From the NCBI GenBank assembly GCA_003278465.1, contig QCFC01000003.1, positions 1 through 64,000 on the forward strand: a stretch of 64,000 nt of DNA, written 5' to 3'. The stretch's first letter is position 1. Each line of letters starts with the position of its first letter. The notes under the pieces were generated by a model, which was not told the DNA's origin, did not search any database, and saw only the letters and a program-made list of their open reading frames with translations. Source of the DNA: Prochlorococcus sp. AG-363-B04. Lineage in GTDB: Bacteria; Cyanobacteriota; Cyanobacteriia; PCC-6307; Cyanobiaceae. Below, piece after piece: positions 35,682 to 46,080 of the stretch. The position numbers and the translations under genes are program-made.

Positions 35682-35977
35682 TGTGCCATAGAAACAGTGG
35701 ATCACTCTTTTGACCTGTCCGATGCACCAACGTCTCCCTCAGCAAGAAGAACATCTGACCAAGCGTTGCAGGAAATGGCAGAAGAAACGAGTACTGGAGA
35801 TTGGTTGGTGCCCTGAAGTTGCTTAAAAACAGGTGTTTATCACCATTGAATCTTTCACCCAGCGATCTAGGAATTAATCAGGAGTCAGAGTACGAATGGT
35901 CTACAAAATAAGTACTTGACTCCTAAGCTCTTTCCAATTAACAGAAAAGTAAAAGTCAGTAGGCAAAATCCCTCTAC
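35682..35977. other. Non-coding remnant with short matches to the element
   Basis: No convincing gene. Two pieces echo the intact element: 35798-35826 resembles 33917-33944 (GGTTGGTGCCCTGA versus GGTTGGTGTCCTGA), and 35895-35922 resembles 33621-33647 (ATGGTCTACAAAATAAGT versus TTGGTCTAAAAAATAAGT). Their order is swapped. Confidence 0.45.
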
Positions 35978-36214
35978 TTAACCTCCGTTGCAAAAACGCA
36001 CTGCATCAGATGCATTCTTACCACTTTCTCTGATTTCCTCGACACAGTCATTGAAAACCCTTGCTTCCTTTTGAATCGAGCAGAAACCAAAGGCAATTGC
36101 CGCAAGGGAAAATGCTGAAATAACTCTTGTGCCGAGTGTGGTTAGCCCAAAAGCAAGCATTACTGATTTCTTAGTGCCGCAATTCTTCTTACCTTTTTTG
36201 TGTTCTTTACTCAT
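35978..36214 (-). CDS. Small membrane protein, picocyanobacterial family
   Basis: A 78-residue protein with a Lys-rich N-terminus, one span (about residues 28-46) and a C-terminal part with DCVEEIRESG and VRFCNGG. I recall the Cys...CNGG ending from a small-protein family repeated in Prochlorococcus and Synechococcus islands; function unknown. Isolated, in the low-GC island right of the element. Confidence 0.6.
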   Translation of the reverse strand: MSKEHKKGKKNCGTKKSVMLAFGLTTLGTRVISAFSLAAIAFGFCSIQKEARVFNDCVEEIRESGKNASDAVRFCNGG

Positions 36215-36881
36215 TGTACTTTTAAGAGATTAAGAATAAAGCATATTGAATACGAGCTTATTGTGCAGAACAGCGAAGGCAGAGAAAACCGTAAGAGGAT
36301 TGTTTTTTAGACAGTTTCTCCTTTAAAGATGTTTTGAACATGTTTAAAACCAATCCCTGACACTTAAAAATTGCTCTCTCATCTTCCTGATATATAGCAA
36401 CATGAGTTAATAAAATCCTAATAGATTATGAGAGAAAACTAAAAAAGGGCATCTAAAACAACTTACAGGACCATAGCAACCTTGCAGCAAAGATCTAATT
36501 AAGTTTTGGAAAATTTCCCTAAAATCAGTATTCCTCGAAAAGAAAGCTTAAATACAAAAACTATTAAAAGCAATCTACTAGCAATTAGAAGCTCTTCATC
36601 GAAATAGATTCTCGCAAATTAAAAAGATTAAATCCCTAGAAAAGCTTCCTAAAATAGGATTAATGAGAGCGTATAACTCCTGCCAATTGGACGATGATAT
36701 TACAATTAATCATTTGCCTTTAATCTCACTATTAACATTTTAATTTATTAGGACACGAATATAAAAAAGATATTACTTACTTGGCATAAATCTATGAAAA
36801 TATTGTATTTAATATTTAAATTCCAGGTAAAATCCAAGCTTAACCTAAGATTTAAATCATAATTTAATCAACTTTATGAAT
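36215..36881. other. AT-rich stretch without convincing genes
   Basis: Only short open frames lacking ribosome sites. A near palindrome GTTTTGAACATGTTTAAAAC lies at about 36333-36352. Typical decayed island DNA. Confidence 0.5.
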
Positions 36882-37112
36882 TCATTCTGCATTATCACTA
36901 ATTGTCTCAGCATAAAACATATATCCATCTGGAGTCATCATCATTTTGTTCCAAGCACCATCATCTGTTTTGGCAGCAACCTCTAAAACCCGTTCCTGGC
37001 CTTGATTAGTCGTCCATTCACGGACCCACCACTGGTTCTCCTTGTCAAACTGATACCCTTTAGATCTGAGAAGAGCACGAATTGCAACTTCCCTTGAAAA
37101 AGAATCATTCAT
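36882..37112 (-). CDS. Hypothetical island protein
   Basis: With ATG 37112 the protein has 76 residues, starting MNDSFSREVAIRALLRSKGY. It contains the Trp-rich QWWVREWTTNQGQ and a C-terminal MMMTPDGYMFYAETIS. It looks soluble and compact (alpha then beta). No family recognised. An upstream ATG (37157) would add a hydrophobic stretch of doubtful reality. Confidence 0.55.
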   Translation of the reverse strand: MNDSFSREVAIRALLRSKGYQFDKENQWWVREWTTNQGQERVLEVAAKTDDGAWNKMMMTPDGYMFYAETISDNAE

Positions 37113-37157
37113 TAACCCTCTACTCACTAATAGAAAGAACTTCTCAAGTACTAGCAA

Positions 37158-37653
37158 GAATTCATAAAAAGAACAGTCAAATCTCTTTTTTTAGTTGGAG
37201 ACAATCCTAAATGCCTTATCTTTTCCGTCTAATGCAATTCACAAAAACTAATAAGAGGGCAAACAACACAGCCAGAAGATCATTAAAATCGGAAGAAAGT
37301 AGTGCTCTAGAAGTCTGCATATGAAAGGATAAGATGTTCCTAATCAAACATCTACTTTAAGCAAAATTGATCACAAATGGTAGCGACCAAACCTTAATTC
37401 ATGTAAAGAATAAAACTGATCAAGAAAAGGAAATCTTTTTTCTTTAAATTTAATAGAATTAGATTTTTAGTATCTACCAATGGCCTGCTTCTTTACCTTG
37501 GTATTTAGGATATAAAGAACTTCTTCAATCAACTTCTAACATGCATTTAGAGCTATAATTTATATTCATAGATATTCAATAATAAGCTATCTTTAAGTTG
37601 TTATAATTACTCTATATATTAGAATTTATATGAATCCTCCAAGGGAACCCTTA
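37158..37653. other. AT-rich gap with one possible peptide gene
   Basis: On the minus strand 37216-37320 could encode 34 residues (MQTSRALLSSDFNDLLAVLF, then a span ending in CIRRKR), a membrane peptide of a kind common in picocyanobacteria, but there is no independent support. Nothing else is seen. Confidence 0.35.
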
Positions 37654-37842
37654 CTATTTATTCTCATCAACATAAAAAGGATTAGGTATTCGTATATGTC
37701 TTGAATTGTAATTTTGTTTGGCATCATCAAATTGCTCAATCCAGCTTGCAGTAAATCTCAGCGCATTGACAATGGCAATACGAACACCTGGAGATGACCA
37801 TGCCCCAAGCAAAAGCAAAAGAAGAAGAAGGGTTCTAATCAA
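37654..37842 (-). CDS. Small membrane-anchored island protein
   Basis: 62 residues: a Leu-rich N-terminal span (MIRTLLLLLLLLGAW) and a polar tail with RHIRIPNPFYVDE. The start overlaps the stop of the gene upstream by 4 bp. The tail motif RIPNPF echoes RIPTPL in its partner, perhaps duplicated. Function unknown. Confidence 0.5.
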   Translation of the reverse strand: MIRTLLLLLLLLGAWSSPGVRIAIVNALRFTASWIEQFDDAKQNYNSRHIRIPNPFYVDENK

Positions 37843-38066
37843 TGCAAAAAAAGCCTCTCAAGAATGAATGTGATTAATACACCTGCTATGAAAGATAGCC
37901 AATATAAACCATAATCTGTAATACCAGTTTGTCTACGAAACCAGTCTATAGATCTCTTGTGCAATTTGATAAGGTTTAATTGCTTATATGAATATGCATT
38001 CGATTCTCTTTTTAGAGGCGTTGGTATCCGGACATATCGATGTTTCTGGTCATTCAGGAAACTCAT
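37839..38066 (-). CDS. Small tail-anchored island protein
   Basis: 75 residues with a basic N-terminal half (KHRYVRIPTPLKRES) and one C-terminal span (GLYWLSFIAGVLITFILERL). Coupled by a 4-bp overlap to the 62-residue membrane protein downstream; together they may form a small membrane complex. No family recognised. Confidence 0.5.
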   Translation of the reverse strand: MSFLNDQKHRYVRIPTPLKRESNAYSYKQLNLIKLHKRSIDWFRRQTGITDYGLYWLSFIAGVLITFILERLFLH

Positions 38067-38156
38067 ACTATAACTGTTTAGTATGATCTCATAATCCTGT
38101 AAATATTAAAAAATGCAAGACCTTAGCTTTAATGTAATCAATTCACAAAAAGGCTC

Positions 38157-38369
38157 TTGGTTGCCTTCAAAAATCATCCAGAGCCTCTGCAAGTCATAGA
38201 TGATCAATTAAAAATCAAGCTATTTATTATGATTAATATAATCACTTTTACCTACATCTGGACATACCAGAAAAAGTTCAATCTAATCCTAGAGCAACAA
38301 GATCGGAAAGAACTCAGTAAAGTCTTATCTGCATACAATCCCAATGTTTTTTATCACCAATCTCTATAG
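38157..38369 (+). CDS. Doubtful small membrane protein
   Basis: An open frame of 70 residues from TTG 38157, or 46 from ATG 38229 (MINIITFTYIWTYQKKFNLI). One hydrophobic segment. No good ribosome site. Kept only because it fills a gap and has a sensible composition. Confidence 0.25.
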   Translation: MVAFKNHPEPLQVIDDQLKIKLFIMINIITFTYIWTYQKKFNLILEQQDRKELSKVLSAYNPNVFYHQSL

Positions 38370-38594
38370 GTCATTCATTTGATTAACAACTCATTCTACA
38401 CATCCTATATTTAATTTGATCTGAAAAAATCTATAGAAAAATTAATCAAGTCGATATTAAACTACCAAACAAAAAAATAGGATTAATCCTACGCTTGCTT
38501 GAATCTAGCTAACAGCATCTCCGCCAAATGAAACTTTCTATCAATTGCAGACCTCTGATGTGCTAGACCAGTAATAGGGTGTAAGAACACAAAA

Positions 38595-38789
38595 ATGCCC
38601 TTCAATAAATCACGTTGTGCAAACTGCCGAAATTTTGGAGGCTGCCCCTTATCAGGTGGCTTCTGCAGAGTTTGGAACGTCCCAATTTCATCTCATGCCA
38701 TCAAAAGATATAGTTGCCAATACTGGTCACTTCAAGAAAAACGAAAACCAGCAGTTCTTTCAAATGAAGATCTGTTAGCACCCATTTAG
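38595..38789 (+). CDS. Cys-rich small protein, possible zinc-binding
   Basis: 64 residues, MPFNKSRCANCRNFGGCPLS then GGFCRVWNVP and YSCQYW. Six Cys in the first 45 residues (CANC, GGC, FC, SC) suggest metal binding or a redox role. The ATG follows an A-rich leader. A hairpin with a T run sits 64 bp after the stop (38853-38879). No known family. Confidence 0.5.
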   Translation: MPFNKSRCANCRNFGGCPLSGGFCRVWNVPISSHAIKRYSCQYWSLQEKRKPAVLSNEDLLAPI

Positions 38790-38852
38790 ATAAAAAAGGC
38801 GTCCTAATAGCAGTAAAAACTCCTAACTCACAAGCAATAAGCTTCCTTAATC

Positions 38853-38879
38853 AATAGTAGTTAATTACTATTAGTTTTT
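38853..38879 (+). terminator. Possible terminator after the Cys-rich gene
   Basis: AATAGTA and TACTATT form a 7-bp stem with a 6-nt loop, followed by AGTTTTTA. The stem is AT-rich, so weak. Confidence 0.4.
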
Positions 38880-39254
38880 ATCGGGCACAATAAAGATTGT
38901 CAATTTGGCCTCAATATTTCTTGATCTTTTCAAAGTAAATACCCTTGAAAAGGATACATCATAACCTCAATTTGAGTGAAAGCTTTACAGAGCTAAAGAG
39001 TCGAGCAAAGATGTTAGAAGGCCCTTTAATAAGGATCTAAGATAAATAATTCCGGTCCGAAATTTGATCCATATTGGACGTAATGAGTTGTTAATTCCTA
39101 CCAGATTTTATCAATTCCATTTTCAGAGAATTAATTCCTAAACTTAAAAACGATCAAACTCCAAATCTATTTCGAGACTTAGCCTTAACCATTACTTTTC
39201 GAAATGATAGCAATATGTAATTATCAGGCTAACTAGTTTCGCTAAGACCCTAAT

Positions 39255-39334
39255 AAAAAAAAGGCGCCCTCATCGAGTAGCGCCTATCAGGACATCTTGT
39301 GTGAGGAGTGTCCATAACAGTTCTAATCAGAACA
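39255..39334 (-). ncRNA. yfr1: Yfr1 small RNA homologue
   Basis: On the minus strand: 5' hairpin GTTCTGATTAGAAC (39320-39333), the hallmark ACTCCTCACAC (39299-39309) in an unpaired stretch, then terminator hairpin AGGCGC...GCGCCT (39262-39285) and eight T. This is the Yfr1 layout. In other picocyanobacteria yfr1 lies near guaB-trxA; here neither gene is near. The 465 bp to its left holds no gene. Confidence 0.82.
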
Positions 39335-39576
39335 ACTCACAATTTCTAATGCATCTGCAAAAAGTACACAATACTTAGTCATTTTTACTGAAAAACTATC
39401 AGTATTTCTTAAGTCTTCAAAAGCTAACCTAAAAAAGACAGTCTCTCCCTATTAATGACTTCCAAAAAAAGAGCTATAACTGCTAATCAATGCAAACATC
39501 AATTAGTCCTTTAACCCTTCTTGTTGTAGGAACATCTTTATGTTCTAAGAACTATTGCTTGCAAATAACTAATTGG

Positions 39577-40224
39577 TTACGCGCTACTTGAATCTTCAAG
39601 ATTCGGATCAGGACTGACCACAACTGGCATTGAGCTAGTGGATGAACGCAACTGAACAACCTTCACAGGAGGTTCTGGAGGAACATGAGGTTCTGCAGGA
39701 ACATTGGGGGCTGGTTCCTCTTCTTTAGAGCATGCAGCCAAGGCCTCTCGCAACAAAGAGTCAAACGTTGCTCCTGGCAAACGATGCCTTGCAACTTCTA
39801 GAAAAGTACGCGGTAAAGATTCAGATGCCGCTCTGCGGAGGGCAGGATTATTGCGACGATGTTCCTGTTCATCTTGGATGGCACGAATAAACCTTCGAGT
39901 TACATCTCTCTTTGTTGATGCCTTGATGAAAGTATCACTATCACCAAGGCCATTGCCAACCTCACGCTCTAAGTCAGTTATACGTCTATCAAGACTTTCC
40001 AAGACCTCTTCAGCTTCTTTGCCTATATGAGCCAACTGACCATCAGAAAGATTAGGCATATCAGCCACATAAACCTTTCCATGGTCTCGGAGAGTCAAGA
40101 ATGTAGGTCGTTGCCCTTGACGAGCTCCATGACCTTCATGACCACTATGGATTGGACGTTTTGGAGGAACTGGGCCTGCCGAACTACGCCTACGCGTTGT
40201 GCGTTGGGGACTATCGAAAGTCAT
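39577..40224 (-). CDS. Conserved picocyanobacterial protein, disordered ends
   Basis: 215 residues. The N-terminus is basic (RRRSSAGPVPPKRP), the middle helical with likely coiled coil (EAEEVLESLDRRITDLEREV), and the C-terminus Pro/Glu-rich then Ser-rich. No catalytic motif. Composition and GC resemble core genes rather than the island; with purM it marks the right edge of the island. It reads in the same direction as purM, 148 bp after it. Confidence 0.7.
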   Translation of the reverse strand: MTFDSPQRTTRRRSSAGPVPPKRPIHSGHEGHGARQGQRPTFLTLRDHGKVYVADMPNLSDGQLAHIGKEAEEVLESLDRRITDLEREVGNGLGDSDTFIKASTKRDVTRRFIRAIQDEQEHRRNNPALRRAASESLPRTFLEVARHRLPGATFDSLLREALAACSKEEEPAPNVPAEPHVPPEPPVKVVQLRSSTSSMPVVVSPDPNLEDSSSA

Positions 40225-40372
40225 CGAAGTTAAAATAGATTTAACAACACCGCCACCGAAAATTAATTCGGATTGCTTAATAAGACTTTAATCCCCATCG
40301 ATAAGGAATGTGAGCCAAATCCAAGGCTCGTAGAACTCCGAAGCAATCAGAAAACAATTTCTAGTCGAAGTC

Positions 40373-41410
40373 TCAATCTGGAAGGCCAGCCACACCTACC
40401 TTATGAGTTGAAGATGACTCTTCAACCTCTCCCATTGTCCATGCTTCCAATCCCTCATGAATACACACCTGTAGTGCATCTTCAACGCATTCCCTTGGTA
40501 GAACGACACAAAAACCAACTCCAAGATTGAAGGTATGCCACAAATCACGTTCTGAAATATCTCCCGCATCTTTCAGCCACTGAAAAATCTCAGGTCTGGT
40601 CCAACTTAATGAGTCAACTCTGGCCTGAAAACCCTTCGGCAAACAACGAGGCAAATTCTCTGGCAAACCACCACCAGTGATATGTGCCATTCCATGCAAA
40701 GGAATATTTGACTGTGAAAGTGATTGAACAACTTTCTGGTAAAGAGTTGTTGGAGTCAATAATTCATCAATTAATGGAAGATTGTTTGACCCAAAACAAC
40801 TCAGATGATCAGCTTTATTCATGTCCAAGATCTTGCGAACCAAGCTAAATCCATTGCTATGTAATCCACTACTAGACAAACCAATTATTTGGTCTCCTAC
40901 CCTGATCAAACTTTTATCTATAAGATCAGCCTCCTCAACCACACCAACACAAAATCCCGCAATGTCATATCTACCTGGGGAATAAAAACCAGGCATTTCA
41001 GCAGTTTCCCCACCTAACAGTGCACATCCAGTAGAACTACATCCATGGGCAATTCCTGCTACAACCTCAGCCATAGCCTCAGGTTGTAGCACTCCAGTAG
41101 CAATATAATCAAGAAAAAAGAGTGGATTTGCTCCGCTAGTTATTACATCATTCACACACATAGCTACTAGATCAACACCTACTCCAAAATGAGCCTGATA
41201 TTGCTGCGCTAGTTCAAGCTTTGTGCCCACTCCATCTGTACCTGAAACCAAAACAGGTTGGGAGAATCCAGAAGGTATACGAAAACATCCACCAAAACCA
41301 CCTAGGCCACCTATTACTTCAGATCGATGCGTTGATTCAACACTGGCTCTAATCCTGTCTATAAAAGCCCTCCCACCCTCAACATCGACACCTGCCGTCT
41401 TGTAATCCAT
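40373..41410 (-). CDS. purM: Phosphoribosylformylglycinamidine cyclo-ligase (AIR synthetase)
   Basis: Fifth step of purine synthesis. The 345-residue protein has [49 protein letters not shown] and [16 protein letters not shown], all diagnostic of PurM. Length is normal. It stands alone, divergent from panC/cmk by about 125 bp. Confidence 0.98.
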   Translation of the reverse strand: MDYKTAGVDVEGGRAFIDRIRASVESTHRSEVIGGLGGFGGCFRIPSGFSQPVLVSGTDGVGTKLELAQQYQAHFGVGVDLVAMCVNDVITSGANPLFFLDYIATGVLQPEAMAEVVAGIAHGCSSTGCALLGGETAEMPGFYSPGRYDIAGFCVGVVEEADLIDKSLIRVGDQIIGLSSSGLHSNGFSLVRKILDMNKADHLSCFGSNNLPLIDELLTPTTLYQKVVQSLSQSNIPLHGMAHITGGGLPENLPRCLPKGFQARVDSLSWTRPEIFQWLKDAGDISERDLWHTFNLGVGFCVVLPRECVEDALQVCIHEGLEAWTMGEVEESSSTHKVGVAGLPD

Positions 41411-41536
41411 CGTTTTTAAGCTCTTAATAACATGATCTTCCTCCGTAATTGCCCATTAATCCAATAAACATTTAATTCTGCTGTTCTTCAAAGCAGGCTG
41501 TATAAAAACAGTTATGGAAATAATGAGACTGTAGTT

Positions 41537-43084
41537 GTGCCCCAAATTCCGATCCTCAAAACTCTGGCTGATCTACGACTCTGGAGAAATCAACAGGAAT
41601 CTCCTCTTCATTTTGTTCCAACAATGGGTGGACTTCATCGAGGTCATAGTCAGCTCATCACAAATGGTAAAAAATTAGACTCAATTAATTCTTCAAAGGT
41701 ATTGGTCAGCATTTTTGTTAATCCTCTGCAATTTGGAGCAAACGAAGATTTCAATAGTTACCCACGAGATCTTGAAAGCGATTATAAAAAATCAGAAGAG
41801 GCAGGAGCTTCTGCTGTTTGGGCTCCATCCATTGAAGAAATTTTTCCAGGAGGAGCTGATACTCATTTTCAATTAAAAGTGCCTCAACAATTACAACAAT
41901 ATTTATGTGGCGCCAATCGACCTGGACATTTTGATGGAGTGGCATCTGTAATGGTCCAATTATTAAAGCTAGTTCGTCCACAAGTACTAATACTTGGCGA
42001 AAAGGATTGGCAACAACTAGTGATTCTGCGCCATTTAATCAATGATCTTGGACTTCCAATAAGAATTCATGGAGTTGCCACTGTAAGAGATCAAGATGGG
42101 ATGGCTTATAGCTCTCGAAACTGCTATTTATCTCATTCCGAGAGAAGTCAAGCCATTAACTTGCCTCATGAGTTACAAAAAGCTTCCCAAAAAGCCCAAG
42201 CCAGACAAATTATCAATACAACAAAAATTCAAAAGAAATTGGAAAAAAGTGGATTAAAAGTGGAATATTTAGAAACCGTCGATCCTGAACTTCTTCAACC
42301 AGTAAGAGCCGATCAAAATCTTTGTCTTCTTGCAGCAGCTGTGCGCTGTGGCAAAACTCGTCTCATCGATCACACCTTTCTTATGAATCGCAAACCAATT
42401 GTTGCCATTGATGGGCCTGCAGGAGCAGGGAAAAGTACGGTTACTAAAGCCTTTGCAGAGAAGATGAATTTAACTTACCTAGATACAGGGGCAATGTATC
42501 GGGCCGTAACATGGTTAATTCAACAGAAAAATATTGACCCTAGTAAGCATTCCAAAGTTAAAGAAACTTTAAAGGATCTAAGGCTGGACTTAAAACCTTC
42601 ATCTTCAGGAGTACAAAGAATAATAATTAACTCTCAGGACGTTACTGAAATTATTCGTTCACCAGAAGTAACATCATTTGTATCAACAGTAGCTGCTCAA
42701 GCACCAGTTAGAGAAACACTAACTAATCTCCAAAAAGATTTTGGAAAACAAGGAGGCTTAGTTGCAGAAGGAAGAGATATAGGCACAGCTGTCTTTCCTC
42801 ATGCAGATTTAAAGATATTTCTTACGGCAAGTATTAAAGAACGTGCCCGAAGGAGAGTAATTGATTTAAAAGAGAAAAATTTTAAAATTCCGAATATAAG
42901 TGAGCTTGAAAATCAGATCATGACACGTGATAACTTGGATAGTACACGAGAGATATCTCCATTAGTCAAAGCAGAAGATGCCATTGAGCTTATAACTGAT
43001 GGAATGGATATAGATGAAGTCATAAATAACTTGATAGATATGTTTCGAGTTAAAGTCCCAACAGAAGTCTGGCCCTATTCTTAA
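41537..43084 (+). CDS. panC/cmk: Bifunctional pantoate-beta-alanine ligase / cytidylate kinase
   Basis: Two enzymes in one chain, a fusion typical of cyanobacteria. Residues 1-280 are PanC (PTMGGLHRGHSQL with HxGH, NPLQFGANEDF, GEKDWQQL), making pantothenate; residues about 283-515 are Cmk (IDGPAGAGKST near 292-301, LDTGAMYRAVTW, GRDIGTAVFPHADLK), phosphorylating CMP/dCMP. Start is GTG 41537. The last bases overlap the convergent phosphatase gene by 4 bp. Confidence 0.96.
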   Translation: MPQIPILKTLADLRLWRNQQESPLHFVPTMGGLHRGHSQLITNGKKLDSINSSKVLVSIFVNPLQFGANEDFNSYPRDLESDYKKSEEAGASAVWAPSIEEIFPGGADTHFQLKVPQQLQQYLCGANRPGHFDGVASVMVQLLKLVRPQVLILGEKDWQQLVILRHLINDLGLPIRIHGVATVRDQDGMAYSSRNCYLSHSERSQAINLPHELQKASQKAQARQIINTTKIQKKLEKSGLKVEYLETVDPELLQPVRADQNLCLLAAAVRCGKTRLIDHTFLMNRKPIVAIDGPAGAGKSTVTKAFAEKMNLTYLDTGAMYRAVTWLIQQKNIDPSKHSKVKETLKDLRLDLKPSSSGVQRIIINSQDVTEIIRSPEVTSFVSTVAAQAPVRETLTNLQKDFGKQGGLVAEGRDIGTAVFPHADLKIFLTASIKERARRRVIDLKEKNFKIPNISELENQIMTRDNLDSTREISPLVKAEDAIELITDGMDIDEVINNLIDMFRVKVPTEVWPYS

Positions 43085-43542
43085 CAACCAAGATCTTCTA
43101 TCAATCCTTCACAGGCTTCGTCAAGCAAGTTAAGTACATCTTCGAATCCAGACTCACCCCCGTAATATGGATCAGGAACATCAACAATACCATCTGATTT
43201 AGCATATGAAAGCATAGGCTTTATATTTACTTTAGTCTGCTTAGCTAGCCGGCTTACATCTTTAAAATTATCAGAATCCATTGTAAGTATTAGATCAAAA
43301 TTCTCGAAATCTTGCAAATCAATTTGTCTAGCAATGCTTGAAATCACTATCCCTCTTCTTTTAGCAGCTGCTCTCATCCTAGAATCCGCAGGTCTCCCGA
43401 CATGCCAGCCTCCTGTGCCTGCAGAATCAACAAAATATTTATCTGCAATACCTCTATGATGTATTTTATGTAAAAAGATTGCCTCAGCTGCAGGTGATCT
43501 ACAAATATTACCAAGACAGACAAACAACAATCTCATAGCCAT
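43081..43542 (-). CDS. Low-molecular-weight protein tyrosine phosphatase
   Basis: 153 residues. The P-loop VCLGNICRSP (CX5R) near the N-terminus holds the nucleophilic Cys, and VPDPYYGGESGFE carries the general-acid Asp. Bacterial members often act on polysaccharide-export kinases, but no such kinase is adjacent. ATG 43536 (MRLLFVC) is the likelier start. Confidence 0.93.
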   Translation of the reverse strand: MAMRLLFVCLGNICRSPAAEAIFLHKIHHRGIADKYFVDSAGTGGWHVGRPADSRMRAAAKRRGIVISSIARQIDLQDFENFDLILTMDSDNFKDVSRLAKQTKVNIKPMLSYAKSDGIVDVPDPYYGGESGFEDVLNLLDEACEGLIEDLGC

Positions 43543-43592
43543 TTAAGATAATTCGAATTGTGATTTAAGTAGTTTTATTATTCCACAAAGAA

Positions 43593-44369
43593 TCATAGAT
43601 CAAATAGGACATTATTGATATACAACTCGGTCCATTCATGACCAAAGAAACGACTCAACATTCCCCTTGCGGGATCCTTAGAAGATCTATAACTCATGTA
43701 ACGTCTCTGACCTGAAAGGAGTTCAACTGATCGCTCTTTAGAGACTTCTTGAGCTGAACGAACAAAATCCAAATAAAGATGAAGGTATTCTCTAAAAACA
43801 CAACTAATTACATTATTAATCAACTTATCTCCTTCACTATCCAAAGGTAAGCGAGTCCAAAGGAAACCTGGAGAAAAATAAGGTTGTGCATCTACTGGGA
43901 TAGGACCACCTCCAGGCAAAAAACTTTTCCAATAATCATGCAAAGGAATCAGTCGTTCCCAAACATGATCCGTATGCCTTTGATCAGCTTTCATTACAGG
44001 TTGGAAGTCAAGTGCTAAAAGATGCCCGGAAGGAAGTGTCACAAAATCAGCACCAAAAAATGGGAGATCATAATGGTGACTAGGACTAATCACAAAGTTA
44101 AGCACTGAGGCAGACCTTCCAGCTTCAATACAAGCTGCTCTAATTTGTCTAATTTTGTTTGTTTTACATGCCCAGGTACTAGCTGTAGCCTTCTCAGGTC
44201 TAGATCTCGAGCCAAATTTTCCTTCCTTATCAAGGAATTCAGAGGAAATAGGATATGACTCAAGAGACAATGGTTCTAATTCATTAATAGCATCATCTAG
44301 AAAAGATGACCATCTCCAACCTGGTATCTTAATTGGATCAAGGCTTGTTAGTCTATAAGGAGTCATCAA
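43593..44369 (-). CDS. pebB: Phycoerythrobilin:ferredoxin oxidoreductase
   Basis: Ferredoxin-dependent bilin reductase that converts 15,16-dihydrobiliverdin to phycoerythrobilin. 258 residues with the family segments [20 protein letters not shown] (conserved Asp), [12 protein letters not shown] and the C-terminal [17 protein letters not shown]. It follows pebA by 38 bp; ho1-pebA-pebB form the full route from heme to phycoerythrobilin, used in Prochlorococcus for its residual phycoerythrin. Confidence 0.93.
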   Translation of the reverse strand: MMTPYRLTSLDPIKIPGWRWSSFLDDAINELEPLSLESYPISSEFLDKEGKFGSRSRPEKATASTWACKTNKIRQIRAACIEAGRSASVLNFVISPSHHYDLPFFGADFVTLPSGHLLALDFQPVMKADQRHTDHVWERLIPLHDYWKSFLPGGGPIPVDAQPYFSPGFLWTRLPLDSEGDKLINNVISCVFREYLHLYLDFVRSAQEVSKERSVELLSGQRRYMSYRSSKDPARGMLSRFFGHEWTELYINNVLFDL

Positions 44370-44407
44370 ATTAATTTATCGATAAGAGTAAATAAATTTA
44401 ATTTATT

Positions 44408-45109
44408 CTAAACTCCTGGGAATAGAAAGTTTCTTAAAAAATGTTCTGTCCAAGTGTGGCCAAAATAACTGCAAAATAACCCATGTGCTGGATCCCTTTC
44501 CGCACTATATATATCATAATTATTTTGGAGGCGTTTCACATCTGGAACAGAAATTTTGGAAGAGTTTTGAGTAAAAGATTCATTTAAATTCCAATAACAG
44601 GAAAGAAAAGCAGTAAATACAACTGGCAAAGTCACTTTCGCTTCATCGATCCCACCCCTACAAAACAACAACCAAGGAGAAAAATATTGATCAGGATCAA
44701 AAGAACGCATTTTCGCCTCTTCACAGAATTCAGGAAACCGACTTCTTAAAACCTGAAGCTCAGTAAAATGTCTATCAAAATAGCCTTGATCTTGATGCAG
44801 AGGCTGGAAATCTAAAATCGCTACTAACTTACAACTCGTACCAAACCACAGTAAATCAATCCCCATCAAAGGTTGATCATTTACATAGTCAGGGTAAGCG
44901 ACTGAATTAAGAACTTGCAATTTATTTCCTGCATCTAACCTTGTAACCCTCCATCTACGAAACCCTGGAACCTTCCAAAGCCAATTTCTAATAAGGCTTT
45001 TACCATTGGCAGATTGGTATTCTTTCAGATCCTGAGGCACAGAAATAGATTCCCCACCTCTAACCTCGATACTTTTATGCAATTCCTCGAGCAAAGGATC
45101 AAACATCAC
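44408..45109 (-). CDS. pebA: 15,16-dihydrobiliverdin:ferredoxin oxidoreductase
   Basis: First reductase of phycoerythrobilin synthesis. 233 residues; the conserved MGIDLLWFG (Asp), [21 protein letters not shown] and [19 protein letters not shown] mark the ferredoxin-dependent bilin reductase family, and the order beside pebB identifies PebA. ATG 45106 (second Met) is equally good. The 172 bp to ho1 allow a separate promoter. Confidence 0.92.
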   Translation of the reverse strand: MMFDPLLEELHKSIEVRGGESISVPQDLKEYQSANGKSLIRNWLWKVPGFRRWRVTRLDAGNKLQVLNSVAYPDYVNDQPLMGIDLLWFGTSCKLVAILDFQPLHQDQGYFDRHFTELQVLRSRFPEFCEEAKMRSFDPDQYFSPWLLFCRGGIDEAKVTLPVVFTAFLSCYWNLNESFTQNSSKISVPDVKRLQNNYDIYSAERDPAHGLFCSYFGHTWTEHFLRNFLFPGV

Positions 45110-45281
45110 ACATCTCCTAAAAACCTCTAAACCATCTGAACAACCAACAGAAGATTAATGGTGAAACAAGCAAATGATCAGATTTCAATACTCCAAGCAA
45201 CAATGAGGAAACAAAATCCAACAATCAATACATAACAATTGAATAGATTAGATTAATATTCATAGATTCACTTTTCACTAA

Positions 45282-45989
45282 TCATTCGGTACTTCCTACT
45301 CGCTTATTTCTGGTTAAAAATCCGAAAAGCACCTTGCCAATTGCAGCAATTAAATTACCCTCTAGTTCTTTAAACATATCCATATTAAACTTAAAAGCCT
45401 GATTAGCCTCTTCAATAATCAAATCCACAGTTGCCTGATCTAATGGTAAAGAATCTAAAGTTTGACTATAATCAAGCTTAAATTCTTTCTGATCTTTGAT
45501 TAAATCAAATTCATAAAAACGTACTCCATCATGACCATTCAGATTCATAGCTTTCTGTGCAATATTTTTTAAGATCTGCCCACCAGATAAATCACCTATA
45601 TAACGTGTGTAATGATGACCAACGAGTAACTCAGGAAAATCCTGTGCAACTTCATGTATGCGGGCCACATAAGCCTTCGCAGAGCGGGTAGGAGTTACCT
45701 GATTTAACCAATCTTCTCCAAAGTAATACGACAAATCCTTTTCAAGAGTTTCGCGACGATTTAATTCAGGATATCCAATTGGGCCAATAACAGGGTGACC
45801 ATTTTCCCTTAGTTTTCCAATTTCGTCTTCCATCGCTGAGTAAACAAAATACAAATCTGCTATGAGTTTTCGATAGCTTGACTTATCTACTACACCTTTA
45901 AGAAAACAAGTCACAAAGCCTGTATTTTCAGCCATTGTGTGGGATTTCTTAGTTCCTTCTCTTAACTGACTAGCTAATGCTACTGACAT
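45282..45989 (-). CDS. ho1: Heme oxygenase
   Basis: Opens heme to biliverdin with ferredoxin and oxygen. 235 residues; the heme ligand His is in REGTKKSHTMAEN, and the distal helix YIGDLSGGQILK is intact. It is upstream of pebA and pebB on the same strand, making a complete bilin pathway. Start ATG at 45989 agrees with family length. Confidence 0.96.
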   Translation of the reverse strand: MSVALASQLREGTKKSHTMAENTGFVTCFLKGVVDKSSYRKLIADLYFVYSAMEDEIGKLRENGHPVIGPIGYPELNRRETLEKDLSYYFGEDWLNQVTPTRSAKAYVARIHEVAQDFPELLVGHHYTRYIGDLSGGQILKNIAQKAMNLNGHDGVRFYEFDLIKDQKEFKLDYSQTLDSLPLDQATVDLIIEEANQAFKFNMDMFKELEGNLIAAIGKVLFGFLTRNKRVGSTE

Positions 45990-46080
45990 TGCAAAACATT
46001 GAAAAACGAAATTCTTAAAGATTTAGATTCAATTCTGATCATAAAGGAGTATTCAATTGGAAAGGTTAAGAAATTTCACC

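Noticed and set aside
36560-36745. Open frame around an ATG at 36663 in the AT-rich gap
   Set aside because: Only 26 residues from the ATG, no ribosome site, no neighbour coupling.
28870-40224. CRISPR array or high-light-inducible (hli) genes in the island
   Set aside because: I looked for evenly spaced repeats and for hli signature frames and saw none; the only close repeats are the 11-bp pairs.
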